Shown: in pieces, positions 1 through 11,623 of the stretch
Layout of the letters: each line of letters opens with the position of its first letter
Numbering within the stretch: the first letter of the stretch is position 1
DNA from: Tetrastigma voinierianum
Lineage: Eukaryota; Streptophyta; Magnoliopsida; Vitales; Vitaceae
Direction: 5' to 3'
DNA: 64,000 bases
Assembly (NCBI GenBank): GCA_016808115.1
Contig: JAEQBH010000287.1
Span: forward strand, 1,116,001-1,180,000
Notes under the pieces: model-generated
The model's input: the letters and a program-made list of their open reading frames with translations, nothing else
Database searches by the model: none
Told to the model about the DNA's origin: nothing
Translations under genes and position numbers: made by a program

Positions 1-900
1 TACATGGCACACCAGTATCGGACAGAGATCCTCGCTTCACTTCTCGATTCTGGCCGAAGCTACAAGATGCTATGGGCACCAGACATACTTCGCATCGCTC
101 TCACCCACTCCGATAGACGGCCAATCGTAGAGAGAACCATCTCGTACTCGAAGATATGTTGAGAGCCCGTGTGATGGAGCTTAAGGAAGCTGATAATTAC
201 CTAGCATTGATAGAGTTTGGCTTGCCACACAAATTTACGGGCCTAGTATTGGTGGTATTTGCACCTCTATGAGGTATCAGATGGTAGAAAGTGTAGAACA
301 CTACCAAGGGGACGAAGTGGGGGAGAGAAGATTAATTGGCCTTAAGATTGTCCAAGATACAACCGAGAAAGTAAATATGATATGAGAGCGGTTGAAGATA
401 GCAAAATACAGGCAGAAAAGCTATGCGGACAATCGAAGACGAGATCTGAAGTTTGAAATGGGCGATCAAGTATTCCTACGAGTCTCGCCATGGAAGGGTA
501 TTTGAGGTTCTAGCGTGGAAAGTTGAGTCCACGATATAAAGGTCCCTATGAGATATAGACAAGGTGGGTGAAGTGGCTTATCGATCGAGGCTACCGTCGA
601 GTTAGCCAACATCCATGACGGTTCCACGTCCATGCTACGTAAGTATATAGCCGACCTTCACATATTCTTAAGGAGCAACCTATTCGGGCTTGAAGGAAAA
701 TCCCGACCTACGAGGAGCATCCAAGAGAAACCAGATCGAGATCATGTTGCAGAATAAAGATCCCGCCAGTGAAGGTGCTATGGCTTAAATCATGGGGCGT
801 AAGAGGCTACATGCGAGTTCGAAGCACGTGATGCGCCCAATACCCCGCTGTTTGAATATGGTACGCGAATTTAAATTTCGAGGACTAAATTTTGGCGTGT
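1..900 (+). pseudogene. Tekay-like integrase C-terminal remnant
   Basis: This is the 3' end of a Ty3/gypsy pol gene that enters from the left edge. Frame-hopping translation gives the integrase core motif SDRDPRFTSRFWPKLQDAMG (about 17-80). Next comes the glutamate-bearing VERTIS segment (about 130-155), and then the C-terminal block with KSYADNRRRDLKFEMGDQVF (about 417-475). A VSMLRKYI motif (about 625-650) and a KVLWLKSWG-like tail (about 772-800) follow. This order is that of Del/Tekay chromovirus integrases. Several stops and frameshifts separate the blocks, so it cannot encode a working integrase. The eroded phrase around 880-900 matches the usual link between pol and the polypurine tract. 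The lineage is inferred from motif wording. Confidence 0.85.
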
Positions 901-1044
901 TAAATTGTAAACCCCTAGTTTCGATCTATAAATATCTTAGTGTTAAAAGATGGATTAGAGGAGGTAAAATAAATCTCTACATTAGATTAATTGAATTCAC
1001 ATGCTAGAGAATTATCAATTTAAGGTTGACGACTGGGGTCTAGT

Positions 1045-3850
1045 TGTAACGCCCGTCCCGATAGAGTATACACACATGATGTCAGGGGCGTATAAGAGCA
1101 CTAAGTGTCCCATTGTAATATTTTGGAGATGAAATTAGGAAATGATAAATTATGGAACCCGAATTTTGTGCTAGTGCAAGGGTACAATTGTAATTGACCA
1201 TAAAGTACATGTAAGTCATAAACAAGTAGAGATGGGCCATAATAGAAATAAAAATGTTACAATCAAGAATATTAAATAATTAAGGACCAACTTGCAAATT
1301 GGAGAATTTGAGGCTATAACAGCTGAGACAAACCAAAATCATATTTTTGGTCTCATTTGGTTAGGGCAAAAACGTAGGAGGGAGGAGAATAGAGGAAAGA
1401 AGAGCAAGGAAGAGGAAGAGGAGGAAGAAGAAGGAGAAGACCAAAAATTCAGGTATGTGTTTGCCTTGGAATCATGGGTAATTGAATTCTTAAGGTTTGG
1501 TATGGAGATTAGTTGCCCTTTCTTTGGTCTAGATTTTGTGCAAAGATCACATAAACCTTGAATTTGTTAGTTAAGAGAGTTAAACCCCAATTGGTGGAAA
1601 ATAAACATGGAATCATCAAATTATATGATGTTTAGAAGAATTGGTGGACCTTTAGGTGAATTCATAAGATTTTCACCTATGGTTTTGTTGTATGGAGTTC
1701 CAAACCACCAATACAAGTTTTATGGAGTGGTTTTGAATGACTTTCATGTTGATTATTGAGGTATTACGGTTTTGAGGATTGGTTGTAAAAATATAAAAAA
1801 CAAAGGAGAATGTTGGTTTTTTTTAAAGGAATTTCTGTCAAAATTTTTGTAAAACCCCTATTTTTTTTTGGCTATAAATTAAGTTAGAATCATCCAAATG
1901 AATTGATTCCAATTGGTAAAGAACCATAAGAGATAGGGATACAAATGTATAGAAGGGACCAAGAGAAAATTGTAGCTGTAAGGCTCCCAAATATGGACTG
2001 AAAGGTGAACTCGTGTAGCTCACTGATTTTGCTCTGTTTTGGGTATTGTTGTAGTGTTTTGGTCATAAGTGGAGTTTCACTCATCCAAATTGAGTGATTC
2101 AAAATTCTAGGTAAAATAGACTTCTAGAGGAATAAGTTATCTGAAGGAAATTCAAGCAAAATTTAAACCCAGAGTGCCCAGAAATATTTCCAAGTGGAGC
2201 TATGTGCAGATTCTGTTCTGCCAATTTGAGTAATCTAAATATAAATTACAATAACTTGAGTTTTGGTGATCCAAATTGGGTGATTCCAATAGGAGAAGAA
2301 ACCTTAGAACCATAGCTTCAAATGAGTGAAGAAACAAAAGGAAATTTTGTGTGACTAGAAGGTGATATAAGTGAACCGTAGGAAGAAGAACGAAGGAAAA
2401 TCTGAGAGTCTCGCAGCAAAGCGCCACCTCGCCTCGTTATGGGCTGTCCGTTTTGAGTAAAAATATAATTTTAGTTCCAAGCCTTCAGAAATTAAACGGG
2501 ACTGCGTGTGATCCTTGAGGTCAAGAACTAAAAATTTTACATAAAAATCGGGATTAGAGAGTCTCGAGTAGAACAAAGTTAGGAGGATATATAGAGAAAA
2601 ATGGTCTTAATTGAGATTCTTGACCTTATAGTTGAGAATTGAAATTTTTGTCACTAGTAATGATGAGGAATATTGTGTAGGTGACGGGCACGGGAGCGAC
2701 GTCCACGAGCCTCGTAGAGACGCTTGACGGGGAGTGACGCGGCTTCAAGGTAAGTGGTTCGCCACTTAAGATCCTTTCCAATTTCATGCAATTGGTTGAT
2801 GTTGGTAAATGATCATGGTAGTTAAGTAATCTAAAAGAAAATATTTGAAAAGAGAGTTTTAGAAGTTCCAAACGAGTTAGATTTGTGTTTATTATTAATT
2901 AAGTAAATGTAGTTTTAAAACCCATGTATATTCCTTAAGATATAATGAGATTTAGCATTATGTGACGACACAATAAATTCCGTCCATAGTCGCTCACAAT
3001 AAAGAAAAATTAGCACTACACGACGATGCAGAAAATTATGTCCGTAGTTGCTCAGTTTCATAGAAAGTATAAGCGCTACGTTGCGATGCAGACAATTCCG
3101 CACGTAGTTGGCTATTTGTATAGTTTGGCACTACGAGGCGATGCAAGAATCTCGCCATAGTTGCTCGTGAAATTTTAGCACTACAATCATGATGCAAGAA
3201 TTTCAGATTTGAGTTGCTCAAAGGATAAGCTTTAGCGCCTACGCGGCGGCGCGAATTCGTGAACGAGTGGCTGAGATGACTTAGTGTTTCACTGGCGTTA
3301 GTTTTAAATCGCCCGTGATGGTTAAAATACTTAAAGGATATAATAGGGTTTTTGAAAGAAATCATAAAACAAATAGATAAATTGTCACGTTAGTATATGT
3401 GATATATATCTTCGTTGCACTAACTGTTTGTTCACTTTGTAGCCATTTATATTCCATTGTGTGCTATCGCGACTCCATGTGACGTCATCATTTTGTTATC
3501 TATATAGGTGGGCTTAATATGACCTATGATGTAAAACTTTCATGTATAAGATGGATATGTAATTGAACAACATATATTTATTCTTAGCCTAGAGATTGAA
3601 ATACCATGCATTTCATATATGATGCATCTAGATATATTCTACTTAATTTGTGTTTGTATTTATAAATTGAGAATTGAGTGTTGATGTGGCATAAGTTGGT
3701 GGGAAATATGATAATGATTATTGCAAGTTTGGGAACAAAAGAGTCGCAGGAAATTGAAGATAAGATAAATTTCTTGACAGGTAAATTTTGGTTTATCAAA
3801 ATTCAGCCGTTATGCTGCCGAAAATTATATAAATATATATGAAACAAAAG
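1045..3850 (+). repeat. 3' LTR of a Tekay-like element
   Basis: A plausible LTR start (TGTAACGCCCGTC) lies at 1045, about 145 bp past the pol remnant. A second candidate start, TGTAAACCCC, is at 910. Purine-rich DNA follows at 1375-1440. The block at about 1865-2310 is clearly repeated at 35105-35540, and there is a decayed minisatellite at 2953-3280. The right end is not resolved: sequence after about 3850 no longer resembles the other LTRs here. No coding potential is supported. A short Glu-rich frame at 1292-1561 reflects the purine tract. Confidence 0.6.
2953..3280 (+). repeat. Decayed ~55-bp minisatellite in LTR
   Basis: About six diverged units of 50-60 bp each contain a core like 'agcactac..gcgatgca' followed about 20 bp later by 'gtagttgctc'. 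Units start near 2953, 3010, 3070, 3125, 3176 and 3232. The last unit is the most GC-rich and the least similar. Confidence 0.6.
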
Positions 3851-3989
3851 TTGCGAAAATTTTTATCACTCCCAACTAATTAAAAGAAAATTTAATTTTT
3901 GAGTTTAAACGAGTAAACCTGTTATTATAGAAAGTTAGTCTACTGGATTTCTTCGATCCAACGAGTCGGTTTCGAGGAGTCCGTTGAAG

Positions 3990-4714
3990 TGCCCGGCAGG
4001 ATCCTCCAGACAAGAGTTTAGATAAGGTCTGGGAAGGGTCCTGTCATTGGTTGCCTAGAAAGTGAGAGAAAGAGGAGAGAGAAGAGAGAAAGTGAGGGCC
4101 AAAAACAGGAGCCCATACTGGAGAATGCTTCAAATTAATGTTTTTTCACAAATTGTTCAGAAAATGGCTTATATTGCCTTACAAACAGGTGAAATACCAA
4201 TCTAACCTTACTAGAATAATTACAGTGAGGGTAGAAATAAAATTAACCCAAACGAGGTCGTTTGTACACAAAAACAGGGAGTAGAGAATTTCGCTACAGA
4301 TGAAATTCACTATGTAGCGAAAATTCTCTATGTAGCGAAAATTCGCTATGTAGCGAAATTGCTATAGTAGTGAAAACTTCGCTATTGTAGCGAAATTTCT
4401 CTACTATAGCAAAATTTCATGCTTGCTTCTGCTTGCTCCTACTTCAATTTCTTCATTCCTAGCTTGATGCACCTCAGATAAATCCATACTAACTCATAAA
4501 TCACCTCAACTTCGGAGCATGCCCGGTTTTGATATGATAGAATAGGTTCCTGAAATCTGCAAAAACTACCACAAAAAGCCTCAAAACACAATCATTAGTA
4601 CCAAAGAGACCTACACATGTCAATCGGCTTAACTAATATGATTAGTACACAAAAAGTACTTAGAACCTATCTTAAATAGGGTTTAAAATAGCACTTTTTG
4701 GGTACTAATCAACA
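3990..4714 (-). repeat. Unassigned LTR, TGTTGATTAG family
   Basis: Read on the minus strand, this block starts TGTTGATTAGTACCC at 4714. It shares its order of motifs with the plus-strand block starting at 7876: GATTAGTAC, then a 'aaccctat' phrase, then a second GTACTAATC, and near the far end a CT-rich 'ctctttctc' stretch ending in a 'caaccaatgac'-like phrase. The two are therefore opposite-orientation copies of one LTR family. I do not recognise the lineage. It contains the palindrome array at 4285-4430. Confidence 0.5.
4285..4430. repeat. Array of TTCGCTA/TAGCGAA inverted motifs
   Basis: Six or so copies of a 'TAGCGAAA' or 'TTCGCTA' motif spaced 18-25 bp apart. One copy is a perfect inverted repeat: TTCGCTA at 4342-4348, a TG spacer, and TAGCGAA at 4351-4357. 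It lies inside the unassigned LTR. Confidence 0.7.
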
Positions 4715-4729
4715 TCCAAGGGGGAGTAT
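4715..4729 (+). other. Copia polypurine tract
   Basis: CCAAGGGGGAGTAT directly precedes an LTR start TGTAATAATGG, as expected of a Ty1/copia plus-strand primer site. The copia internal region is missing upstream, because the TGTTGATTAG LTR ends at 4714. Confidence 0.65.
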
Positions 4730-4930
4730 TGTAATAATGGTGGATGACCACCCATATTCTACCTAAGTATAACCCTCCTTGCCATTAAGGCTTATGACCC
4801 TTCCTATACCCTTTTGTCTCTTCATATTCAAGATTGTGAGCCTATAAAAGGAGTGACTTGCACTTTGAAGAAATAGATGCAAGACAATAATTTCTTATCT
4901 AAACTCTTCTACCTTTTCATTACTTTTACA
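4730..4930 (+). repeat. Short Ty1/copia LTR
   Basis: A 201-bp LTR begins TGTAATAATGGTGG and ends near CTTTTACA. A TATA-like CTATAAAAGG lies at about 4850. The length and the following CGTTATCAGCACG phrase are typical of short-LTR plant copia (Ale/Retrofit-like) elements, though the lineage is from memory. It is flanked by both a PPT (left) and a PBS-like site (right). Confidence 0.6.
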
Positions 4931-4933
4931 ACA

Positions 4934-4948
4934 CGTTATCAGCACGAA
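4934..4948 (+). other. Copia PBS-like site
   Basis: CGTTATCAGCACGA immediately follows the LTR end. This is the primer-binding-site wording seen after 5' LTRs of short-LTR plant copia elements. The downstream internal region is lost within about 100 bp. Confidence 0.5.
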
Positions 4949-5048
4949 GTTCTAACCAAGCACAAGATTCTAATCAAGCTATTTTAAGGTATGGATCTTT
5001 GTGTTGGATCACTCGGTTCCAAGATAAATGATGGAGAGATTTTTCTGT

Positions 5049-5638
5049 AGCTCTCACTGTGGGGATCAGCTTTGACTTTTGCTCCGACGAAAGCTGACGG
5101 TCGAATCTCCGGGAAAACTAGAGAGAAGGAGGAGCCTCTCTCTCCTCTTCTCTTCTTCTCCCCCTTTCCTCTGTCTTTCTTTTCCCTCCAATTTCCTCTC
5201 CCCCACCTAAATTTTGTCCAACTTGGTCTAGTGGGATGTCCCCTTTGCCACATGTCACCTCTCCATTGGTTCTCTTGGATTTCCCTTATCCTCTTATCAA
5301 TATCTTTAGAATTTCACCCTCTCAAGTTGTGACACTTGTCCCACATGGGTCCCACTTAGACCTTTGTTTGACTTGCTCTTCAATTGACATATGGCTCCAT
5401 ATGAGCCATCAAACATGTGTCAAGTGTCCCTCGCCACTCTCGGTGCCTTGAAAAACATGAAATCTCGATTGTCTCGAAATTCGACGAAATTCAACAGGGT
5501 AGCTAGATTTCGTGAGATGATTCCAACGGTGAAGTCCGTTTCGTCATCTGAGATCTAGGAAAATTCTAGATTTTCAATCGAAATTACAGTTTTACCCTCT
5601 TTTTTTTCAGAAAAAATTGAATTTTCTTGGGTTTTACA
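5049..5638 (-). repeat. Truncated 3' LTR, Tekay-like
   Basis: On the minus strand it starts TGTAAAACCC at 5638 and matches the first ~590 bp of the LTR ending at 16354. Shared phrases include 'gtagctctcactgtgggg' at 5049/15762, the CT-rich run, and 'ccacatgtcacctctcc'. Homology stops abruptly at 5049, so the rest of this LTR is deleted. A pyrimidine run at 5641-5660 is the complement of a polypurine tract, which makes this the 3' LTR of a minus-strand element. Confidence 0.75.
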
Positions 5639-5985
5639 TTCTTCCCCCCTTAAAAGAATTTTGTCCTGAAAGCCACACACATTCACATCAAATCACATGC
5701 ATATGCAATGTACACAACCTCATGCTTGTAAACTAGTCATTTAATTACTAACGACTAAACCACGTACCTTCATCCCTAAACAAGAAGGATAGGTATTCAG
5801 ATCGTGGTCCCTCGCGGCCCTGTTTACGTTGCCTCTCTACTCCCTCGGGTGTTGCCACAACACTTTCATTTCAAATTTCACACGCCTGCGCCGAAACCCA
5901 TCCCGGATGTCCATGATACGCACTGGTCCCTCCTCAAAGGTTCTATCTGTGTTAACAACAATCTCTCCCCAATCCATTACATGAG
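5639..5985 (-). pseudogene. Tekay-like pol 3' end, 3' UTR and PPT
   Basis: The complement reads EEGPVRIMDIR, a run of arginines and KVLW at about 5985-5860. This is the end of a chromovirus integrase. Stops, a 3' untranslated stretch, a FQDKILL-like remnant and a PPT follow, abutting the LTR. It fits the missing 3' end of the element whose 5' part lies at 9215-16354. About 90 codons of integrase are missing between the halves. Confidence 0.6.
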
Positions 5986-5989
5986 AAGG

Positions 5990-6265
5990 ATCTTGTTTTA
6001 TTTTATTTTATTTTGATTTCTTTAATTTTATTCTTAGATTTTCTATAATTTTTAGTTAATATTTGTTTTTAGATTAAATTTCATTTATCTGTATTTTCTT
6101 AATTTTTCAGGTTTCTTTTTGTGTGAAATTTTTTGCAGGTCCGTATAACCTTGCTAGTCTCTCGCAGGTTAAGTAAAACACACTGCGAATTTTCGCAGTA
6201 TCGTTCTCGCTATGTAATTTCTTATTTTTGGTGCATCAGGCACTATTTTGCCTTTTTATATGATA

Positions 6266-6332
<67 letters not shown>

Positions 6333-7860
6333 ATTCCTCTCATATATATATAAAAAATATATATTCAGAATGCAGGAATTTCGCAGTTGCACTTTCAACC
6401 TCGCTTCCACCCTCAGCCCCATTTTGTTTTCATCCGAACTCCGTTTTTAAGCGTTTTTGGTACCGTTGGAAATTTTAGAGAGTGTAGAATCCAAATATAG
6501 TCAGAAAGAACACTTTTAAAATTATTATGGAGGTGTAATTTTAAAAATGCTCCAACTGGTCACTTTTTTCCTCTCTTTTCTTCTCCTAACTTGTTTATGT
6601 GAAGCCCAAATGGAGTGAATAAGGTGTCGATGGAAAGCTCACAAGTCTCCTATCCAAAACGAGCACATATCATCAAGGAGGTAATATTTCCTTCTAATTT
6701 TCCAATCCAAGACCCATTATGGATAATGTGACATTTGGCTGGGGAAAGGCTAAGGAAGTGGCATTTATTTTTGTTTTTATCTCTCGAGCAAGCCCATTTT
6801 TGATGTTCGGAGCCATTGGTTGTTCTTTTGTGAAGTCGTTATACTATACAGCCTTTTTTCAAAAAATAGCACCCATTTTCATTTCGTATAGGCCTGAACC
6901 CGCAAAGCTGGAAAACTGTTCCTAGTCCATAATTCTATTGATGTTGACACCTACGCCCGTCGAGGATACATGAACTTGTTTCTCTTTCTCACCTCATTTT
7001 CTTCCACCTTTAGCTAACTGGGCACACTCATGCACATTAGGTTTCCCCAAAGTCAATAGGTCAGAAAACTGATACCTCCTGCCGCAAAAACCTAATTCCT
7101 AGTTTCAAGGTTGAATACCTGTAATAGGTTAAGGACCTCATGAATAGAAGGCCAATGTCTTCCAATGTGAAAGAAAAGAAAAGGGCAAAGTGAAAAGAAA
7201 TAGAAGAAAAATTGTAACGCTGTCTTCAAACCGGTGCACGCACCGAGGGGTATATGGCGAAGCCTTTAAAGCCCAGGCCCTAAGCCAATCAAGGTCGAGC
7301 CACCCGACTTAGTGCTCGCCACACGTGGATGGGTAGTTTATGCTGAGGTGCTTCGAGAGTTTCAAATCATCTCTGAGTCCGCAGAAACCTCAAGAGTTAG
7401 TGGGTTGAAAGATCCTGGTGACTCTGATGCCCTGCTTCCTAATCGTTGGGGAGTCACCCAGATCCCCGTAACATGGACTTCGTGAGGCTCCATTCCTCAA
7501 CACGCACCCCTTACAACACAAAAGAGTTGTGGTTATGGGTCCGATCTATTTAGGTGGAGGTAGTAGCTTGTTTAGGGAGAGGCTTTGCAGTTTTATTGTT
7601 GAGAGCCGATCAAACAAACACTTAGATTTTCGTGGAAGTTCCCGGGTTGAGTCATCGAGAAGGAAGCTCTTTGATACTCATTTTAGAGAGTGGTATCTCA
7701 CTCTCTCGAGATAGCTATAGGACTAAGTTTCAGATCTCATTGAGGGTTAGGCATTACTTCTTCACAACCTTTTGAACTCGCAACCTTTGTAAATATAATT
7801 TGAGTATTTCAGATGCCTCTCTTTCTTTTTCTTTCTTTCTATCAAGTAAGGGACTAGCAA
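5990..7860. other. Unclassified AT-rich inserted DNA
   Basis: No recognisable gene. It holds T/A-rich sequence, two microsatellites (6266-6327) and an inverted repeat ACTGCGAA-TT-TTCGCAGT at 6182-6199. A more GC-rich block at about 7230-7500 resembles nothing else here. It separates the two halves of the Tekay-like element, so part of it arrived as an insertion. Short open frames lack family resemblance. Confidence 0.5.
6266..6327. repeat. (TTA)n and (TA)n microsatellites
   Basis: An ATT/TTA trinucleotide run of about 35 bp is followed directly by a TA dinucleotide run of about 26 bp. Confidence 0.95.
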
Positions 7861-7867
7861 TGTATAG

Positions 7868-8600
7868 GTCGGGGGTGTGATTAGTACTCCAAAAGGCTTG
7901 AACCCTATTTATTATAGGTTTGAGAAGCCAGTACTAATCATTCTAATTAACCCGATTTGCACATTAAGGTCCCTACTATTCTATTGATCGCATTTTGTGG
8001 CTAATTTTGTAGTTTTTACAAGCTAATCATGCCAAAATTGTTGAGTCGATCCAAGCATGAAGAATTCGAGTCAAACTCAACATCGTAGATCAGAGACCAA
8101 GAGTAAAGAAGAGCAAAAAACAGAAGAAAAATGAAGCAGAGCAAAATTTGGTCACAACCTGTGAAATTGCTCCTGCCCGCCACTATTCATCCTGCCACTG
8201 TTCACATTTCACCATTCTTGTAGTTACACGCTTTTGCCTTTTTGTTACAATTTTTTGTTTCTTCCTATTTTAACCCTTGTAATAGCTTTTTGTTATTTTC
8301 GTTTGTTTTGTAATTTCCTATACACTGAGCACCTATGTAAGCCTTAGTCTGTATTAACTTGGAATCAATCACTCACGCTGGCACAATAGATCTGCATGCG
8401 CTCTGCCGCTGCTTCCTCCTTTCTCCCATTTTCTTTCCTTTTCTCTCCCTTTCTCGGCTACCAAACACTCCTTTGAGGATGACAACTGAAAGGATGGTTG
8501 GCTAAACCTCTTCCTCCTTGAAAAGGAGGGCCGTTGGCTAGGATTTGAGGTAAACTGACGGTCCTCTGTTTTTAACGTAGGCATTTATTTTCATTTATGT
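7868..8600 (+). repeat. PPT-like tract and unassigned LTR (plus copy)
   Basis: GGTCGGGGG at 7868-7875 precedes an LTR start TGTGATTAGTACTCC at 7876. It is the plus-strand counterpart of the 3990-4714 block. Inside are two 'ccactgttcac/ccactattcat' phrases at about 8180-8210 and a CT-rich run at 8405-8460. The right end is placed near 8600 by comparison and is uncertain. Confidence 0.5.
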
Positions 8601-9214
8601 TCCTATTTCTCACTCTAGGTTAGAACTCCTTTGATGTGCCTTCTTTGATCAATATTTGGCAATCTTTTAGGGTTCAATGGATGCTTATTGGCTAGATCCA
8701 CGAGATTCATTAGTTGCTTTTATTTATCACCGTGAGGTAGATCATGGAGGCACGTTCACGTGGGTTCGGAAGCATTAATGTTCAATAAATGTCGTTTTTC
8801 AAAAGGAAAATCATGTGGTTTAGTTTTAAAGCTAAATGAAGATCCTGGCTTGGGGAAATGACTATATAGTCATCCTCCCAACATGAGAAAAAAGACCCGA
8901 GGACATGTTGGTTGCCTTAAAACCCTGGGGTAAACCAAAGGGTCCGATTAATTTCAAGGGGGTTCTATTTTACATTTTTTTTCTTATTTTAATTTCAGCC
9001 TGCAAACAAACAACCTCCTATTTTTACCAAAAACCTGAAAATCCAAATTTAATTCACCAGTTTTAATCTCATCAGAAGTCATTTCGTATCGAAGAAAACC
9101 TATCCCCTGTTCTACCCTTAAACCCGCTATATACTCGCAAAGTAGTTTGGTTAATGAGCAGAGGAGGAATTTAGGATACAAATTTTGTTGATTTCGGATC
9201 ACCTTACTGTGGCA
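8601..9214. other. No recognised feature
   Basis: Unassigned sequence between the unassigned LTR and the broken integrase. A run of plain AT-rich DNA with a T-rich tract at about 8970-9000. I see no gene or clear repeat boundary. Confidence 0.5.
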
Positions 9215-9900
9215 CGAATCAATCACCTTTAAGAAGACGTGATTGCCACCTCGAACTTTAGAGGTCGACGCTGTCTGTCGACGTATCTCTTCTATCAGCT
9301 CTGAGCCGTAAGAAGACGCTTCAGTATCAACCCCACCTTCTCCGAGGTGTCTCTAATCAGATCCGGACCCGTGATGGAGCTCTCTCCCACCTCTGTCCAT
9401 CAAAATGGAGATCGACATAGCCTCCCATACAAAGCCTCATAGGGTGCCATATGTATACTCACTTGATAACTGTTGTTGTAGGCAAATTCCACTAACGGTA
9501 AGTGCTCCTCTATGACTGACCATTTGTCTATGGGTGAAAGCGGTGCTCATCGTCAACCATGTACCCATGGCCTTCTGGAAGCTCTTCCAAAGGTGTGTCG
9601 TAAATCTGGGGTCTCTATACGGTACTATGGACACTGGCACTCCATGTAGTCGAACGATCTCTCGAATATAGAACCGGCATAATTCCTCCAATGTGAAGGC
9701 CATCCACACTGCTAGGAAATGCGCCGACTTGGTCCACTACCTCCCCATAACAGATCACGCCTACGGTGTCCGTGACAAAGTGGGTCAGCGTGCATCGCGG
9801 ATGTGCTCCCACTTCCACTTCCGCCTACTTCCAATGGCTGGAGTAACCTTGTTGTCTTATGATGCTCACCATAACTCACGACACATGAGGTATCATTTAA
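9215..9900 (-). pseudogene. Tekay-like integrase remnant
   Basis: Reading the minus strand downward, 9900-9700 carries zinc-binding/core pieces (KWEH-like, then VDQV..SAHF in shifting frames). At 9709-9437 comes an open stretch with YIREIVRLHGVPVSIV, RDPRFTTHLWKSFQKAMG and TMSTAFTHRQM. The usual QTDGQSER segment is scrambled by a frameshift, so the catalytic glutamate context is lost. At 9290-9225 a SYVDRQRRPLKFEV C-terminal phrase appears, and homology then stops. The long opposite-strand frame at 9693-10211 is an antisense artefact. Confidence 0.85.
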
Positions 9901-10179
9901 TAAAGTCCCTAACGTGTTCGCTCATCCCCCGCTCTATTAATATCGGCGATGAAGGTCCCTATTATCTTCATGCCACTCCGATGCACGAATCGAGCACCTC
10001 GAGGATCTCCTCTCACCGTCAACTATCTCTGTCCCACCTGGGGACTCAATCCACTGCCACTAGAGAGACGTCAGAAAGCCACCGGACTCCCCAAAATACC
10101 CTAAGCCTCGATCACCGTGACACTATGGGCCCAAACCGCCTTACGCCTCCTCGGAAAGCATCTACCACTCTCGTGAAGC

Positions 10180-11560
10180 ACTGGGGCCAGACTCCCCGTG
10201 ACTTCGACTGAGTGCATCGGGCCTAATTACATTTGCCTTACTGTGGTGGTAATGCAAAGCGGTCGCACTTTCTCTAGAAGCTCAATCCACCTGCGTTGTC
10301 TCATGTTGAGGTCCCATTGTGTGAAGATATACCTCAAACTTTTGTGGTCCAAAACACCAAACTCCGTCACGCGGGCGCCAAATATTCAAGGGTAAAGACT
10401 GGGCTGTACCAACCATGGTTACGTTAATTTGCTCATGATTCTTCAACTCGTTTGGAACTATGAGCTATTACCTTCCTGACGCATCAGGTCGCATCCCAAA
10501 CTGGCTTTGAGGCATCATAATACATCAGGTATCCTTGCCCCCTCTCCCGACTAATGCATCAGGAGCCACAAGCCTCCTCTTTAATTCCTAGAATGCCTTC
10601 TCACACAAGTCATTCCACTTGAACTTGACCTCCTTTCGGGTCAATCTCGTCATAGGTGATGCTAGTCGGGAGAAATCCTCGATGAACCTCGTGTAGTATC
10701 CCGCCAATCCTAAGAAATTGACTATCTCGAAGACTGACTTCGGCCTCTCCCAACTCATCACAGCCTCAACCTTCTCAGGGTCCACTGACATGCTTGAAGC
10801 TGACACTACATGCCCCAAGAATCTCACCTTAGTAAGCCAAAACTCGTACTTACTGAACTTAGCGTAAAACTTATGGTCCCTCAAAAGCTACAGGACGACC
10901 CTCAAATGATCCTTATGCTCCTCCTCGGGATCGAGTAGATCAAAAATGTCAGCCCACAAAGACCACAACGAATCCATCTAAATAGGGTTAGGAATAATCC
11001 CATGCATGAGATCCAAGAACGCCGGGCCGCATTCAACTGGCGGCACTCACCAGAACTCAAAGTGCCTATCTCGCCCTCCTAAACGCCGCCTTGTGGATAT
11101 CTACCTCCCTAACTCTTCAACCGATGATAACCACATGGCGTCTATCAGAGTAGACTCGCCTCTCAACCGATCAAGTCATCAACTCTGTGCAATGGATACC
11201 GATTCTTGATTGTAACTCGTTCAATTGTTCAGAGGTCAATGCACAAATAAGAGTCTTATCTTTCTTCTTTGCAAACAGAACCGGAGCGCCCCATGGTGAA
11301 GTGTTCAGCCTAATGAAACCCTTATCCAACAACTCCTGTATCTGGACCTTGAGTTCCCACAACTCGACTGGAGCCATCTTATGCGGAGTCATAGAAATGG
11401 GCGATGTACTAGGGTGTAACTCAATGCAGAAGTCTACATCCCTCTGCGGAGGTAATCCCAGTAGCTCATTCGGAAAGACATCCTCGTACTCGCACACTAC
11501 CCGAGGCATATCCAAGTCTTATCTCACCTCGTCCTCCAAGGTAAGGCTTGCTAGCCAACC
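10180..11560 (-). pseudogene. Tekay-like RT and RNase H remnant
   Basis: Minus strand. At 11515-11220 the RT N-terminus reads VVCEYEDVFP, then PPQRDVDFCIEL, then KGFIRLNTSPWGAPVLF. At about 10990-10890 the palm motif normally containing F-x-D-D is degraded to a WADIFD-like string followed by DPEEEHKDHLRVVL. At 10884-10588 the connection region reads KFSKYEFWLTKVRFLGHVV and GLAGYYTRFIEDFSRLASP. RNase H pieces follow (KNHEQIN, NIWR, FGPQKFEVYLHT, HHSKANVIRPDALSR) to about 10180. Domain order and wording match the Del/Tekay lineage. With the catalytic aspartates gone and frames broken, it is dead. Confidence 0.85.
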
Positions 11561-11623
11561 CATCAACTGTCCGTGCCATCTGGAGTTGTACACGGTATGG
11601 GGTAAAATATTGTGCTTGTCCCC

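Noticed and set aside
1292..1561. Glu/Lys-rich 89-codon frame
   Set aside because: It comes from a purine-rich tract in an LTR. No family resemblance and no start context.
5072..5451. Plus-strand frames rich in Pro, Ser, Leu and Phe (also at 15786-16066 and 40159-40482)
   Set aside because: The same CT-rich LTR block yields similar frames in each LTR copy. They track the repeat rather than a gene.
6133..6478. Leu/Tyr-Ile-rich frames
   Set aside because: Produced by the (TTA)n and (TA)n microsatellites.
9693..10211. 172-codon plus-strand frame
   Set aside because: It lies antisense to integrase and RNase H remnants whose motifs read clearly on the minus strand.
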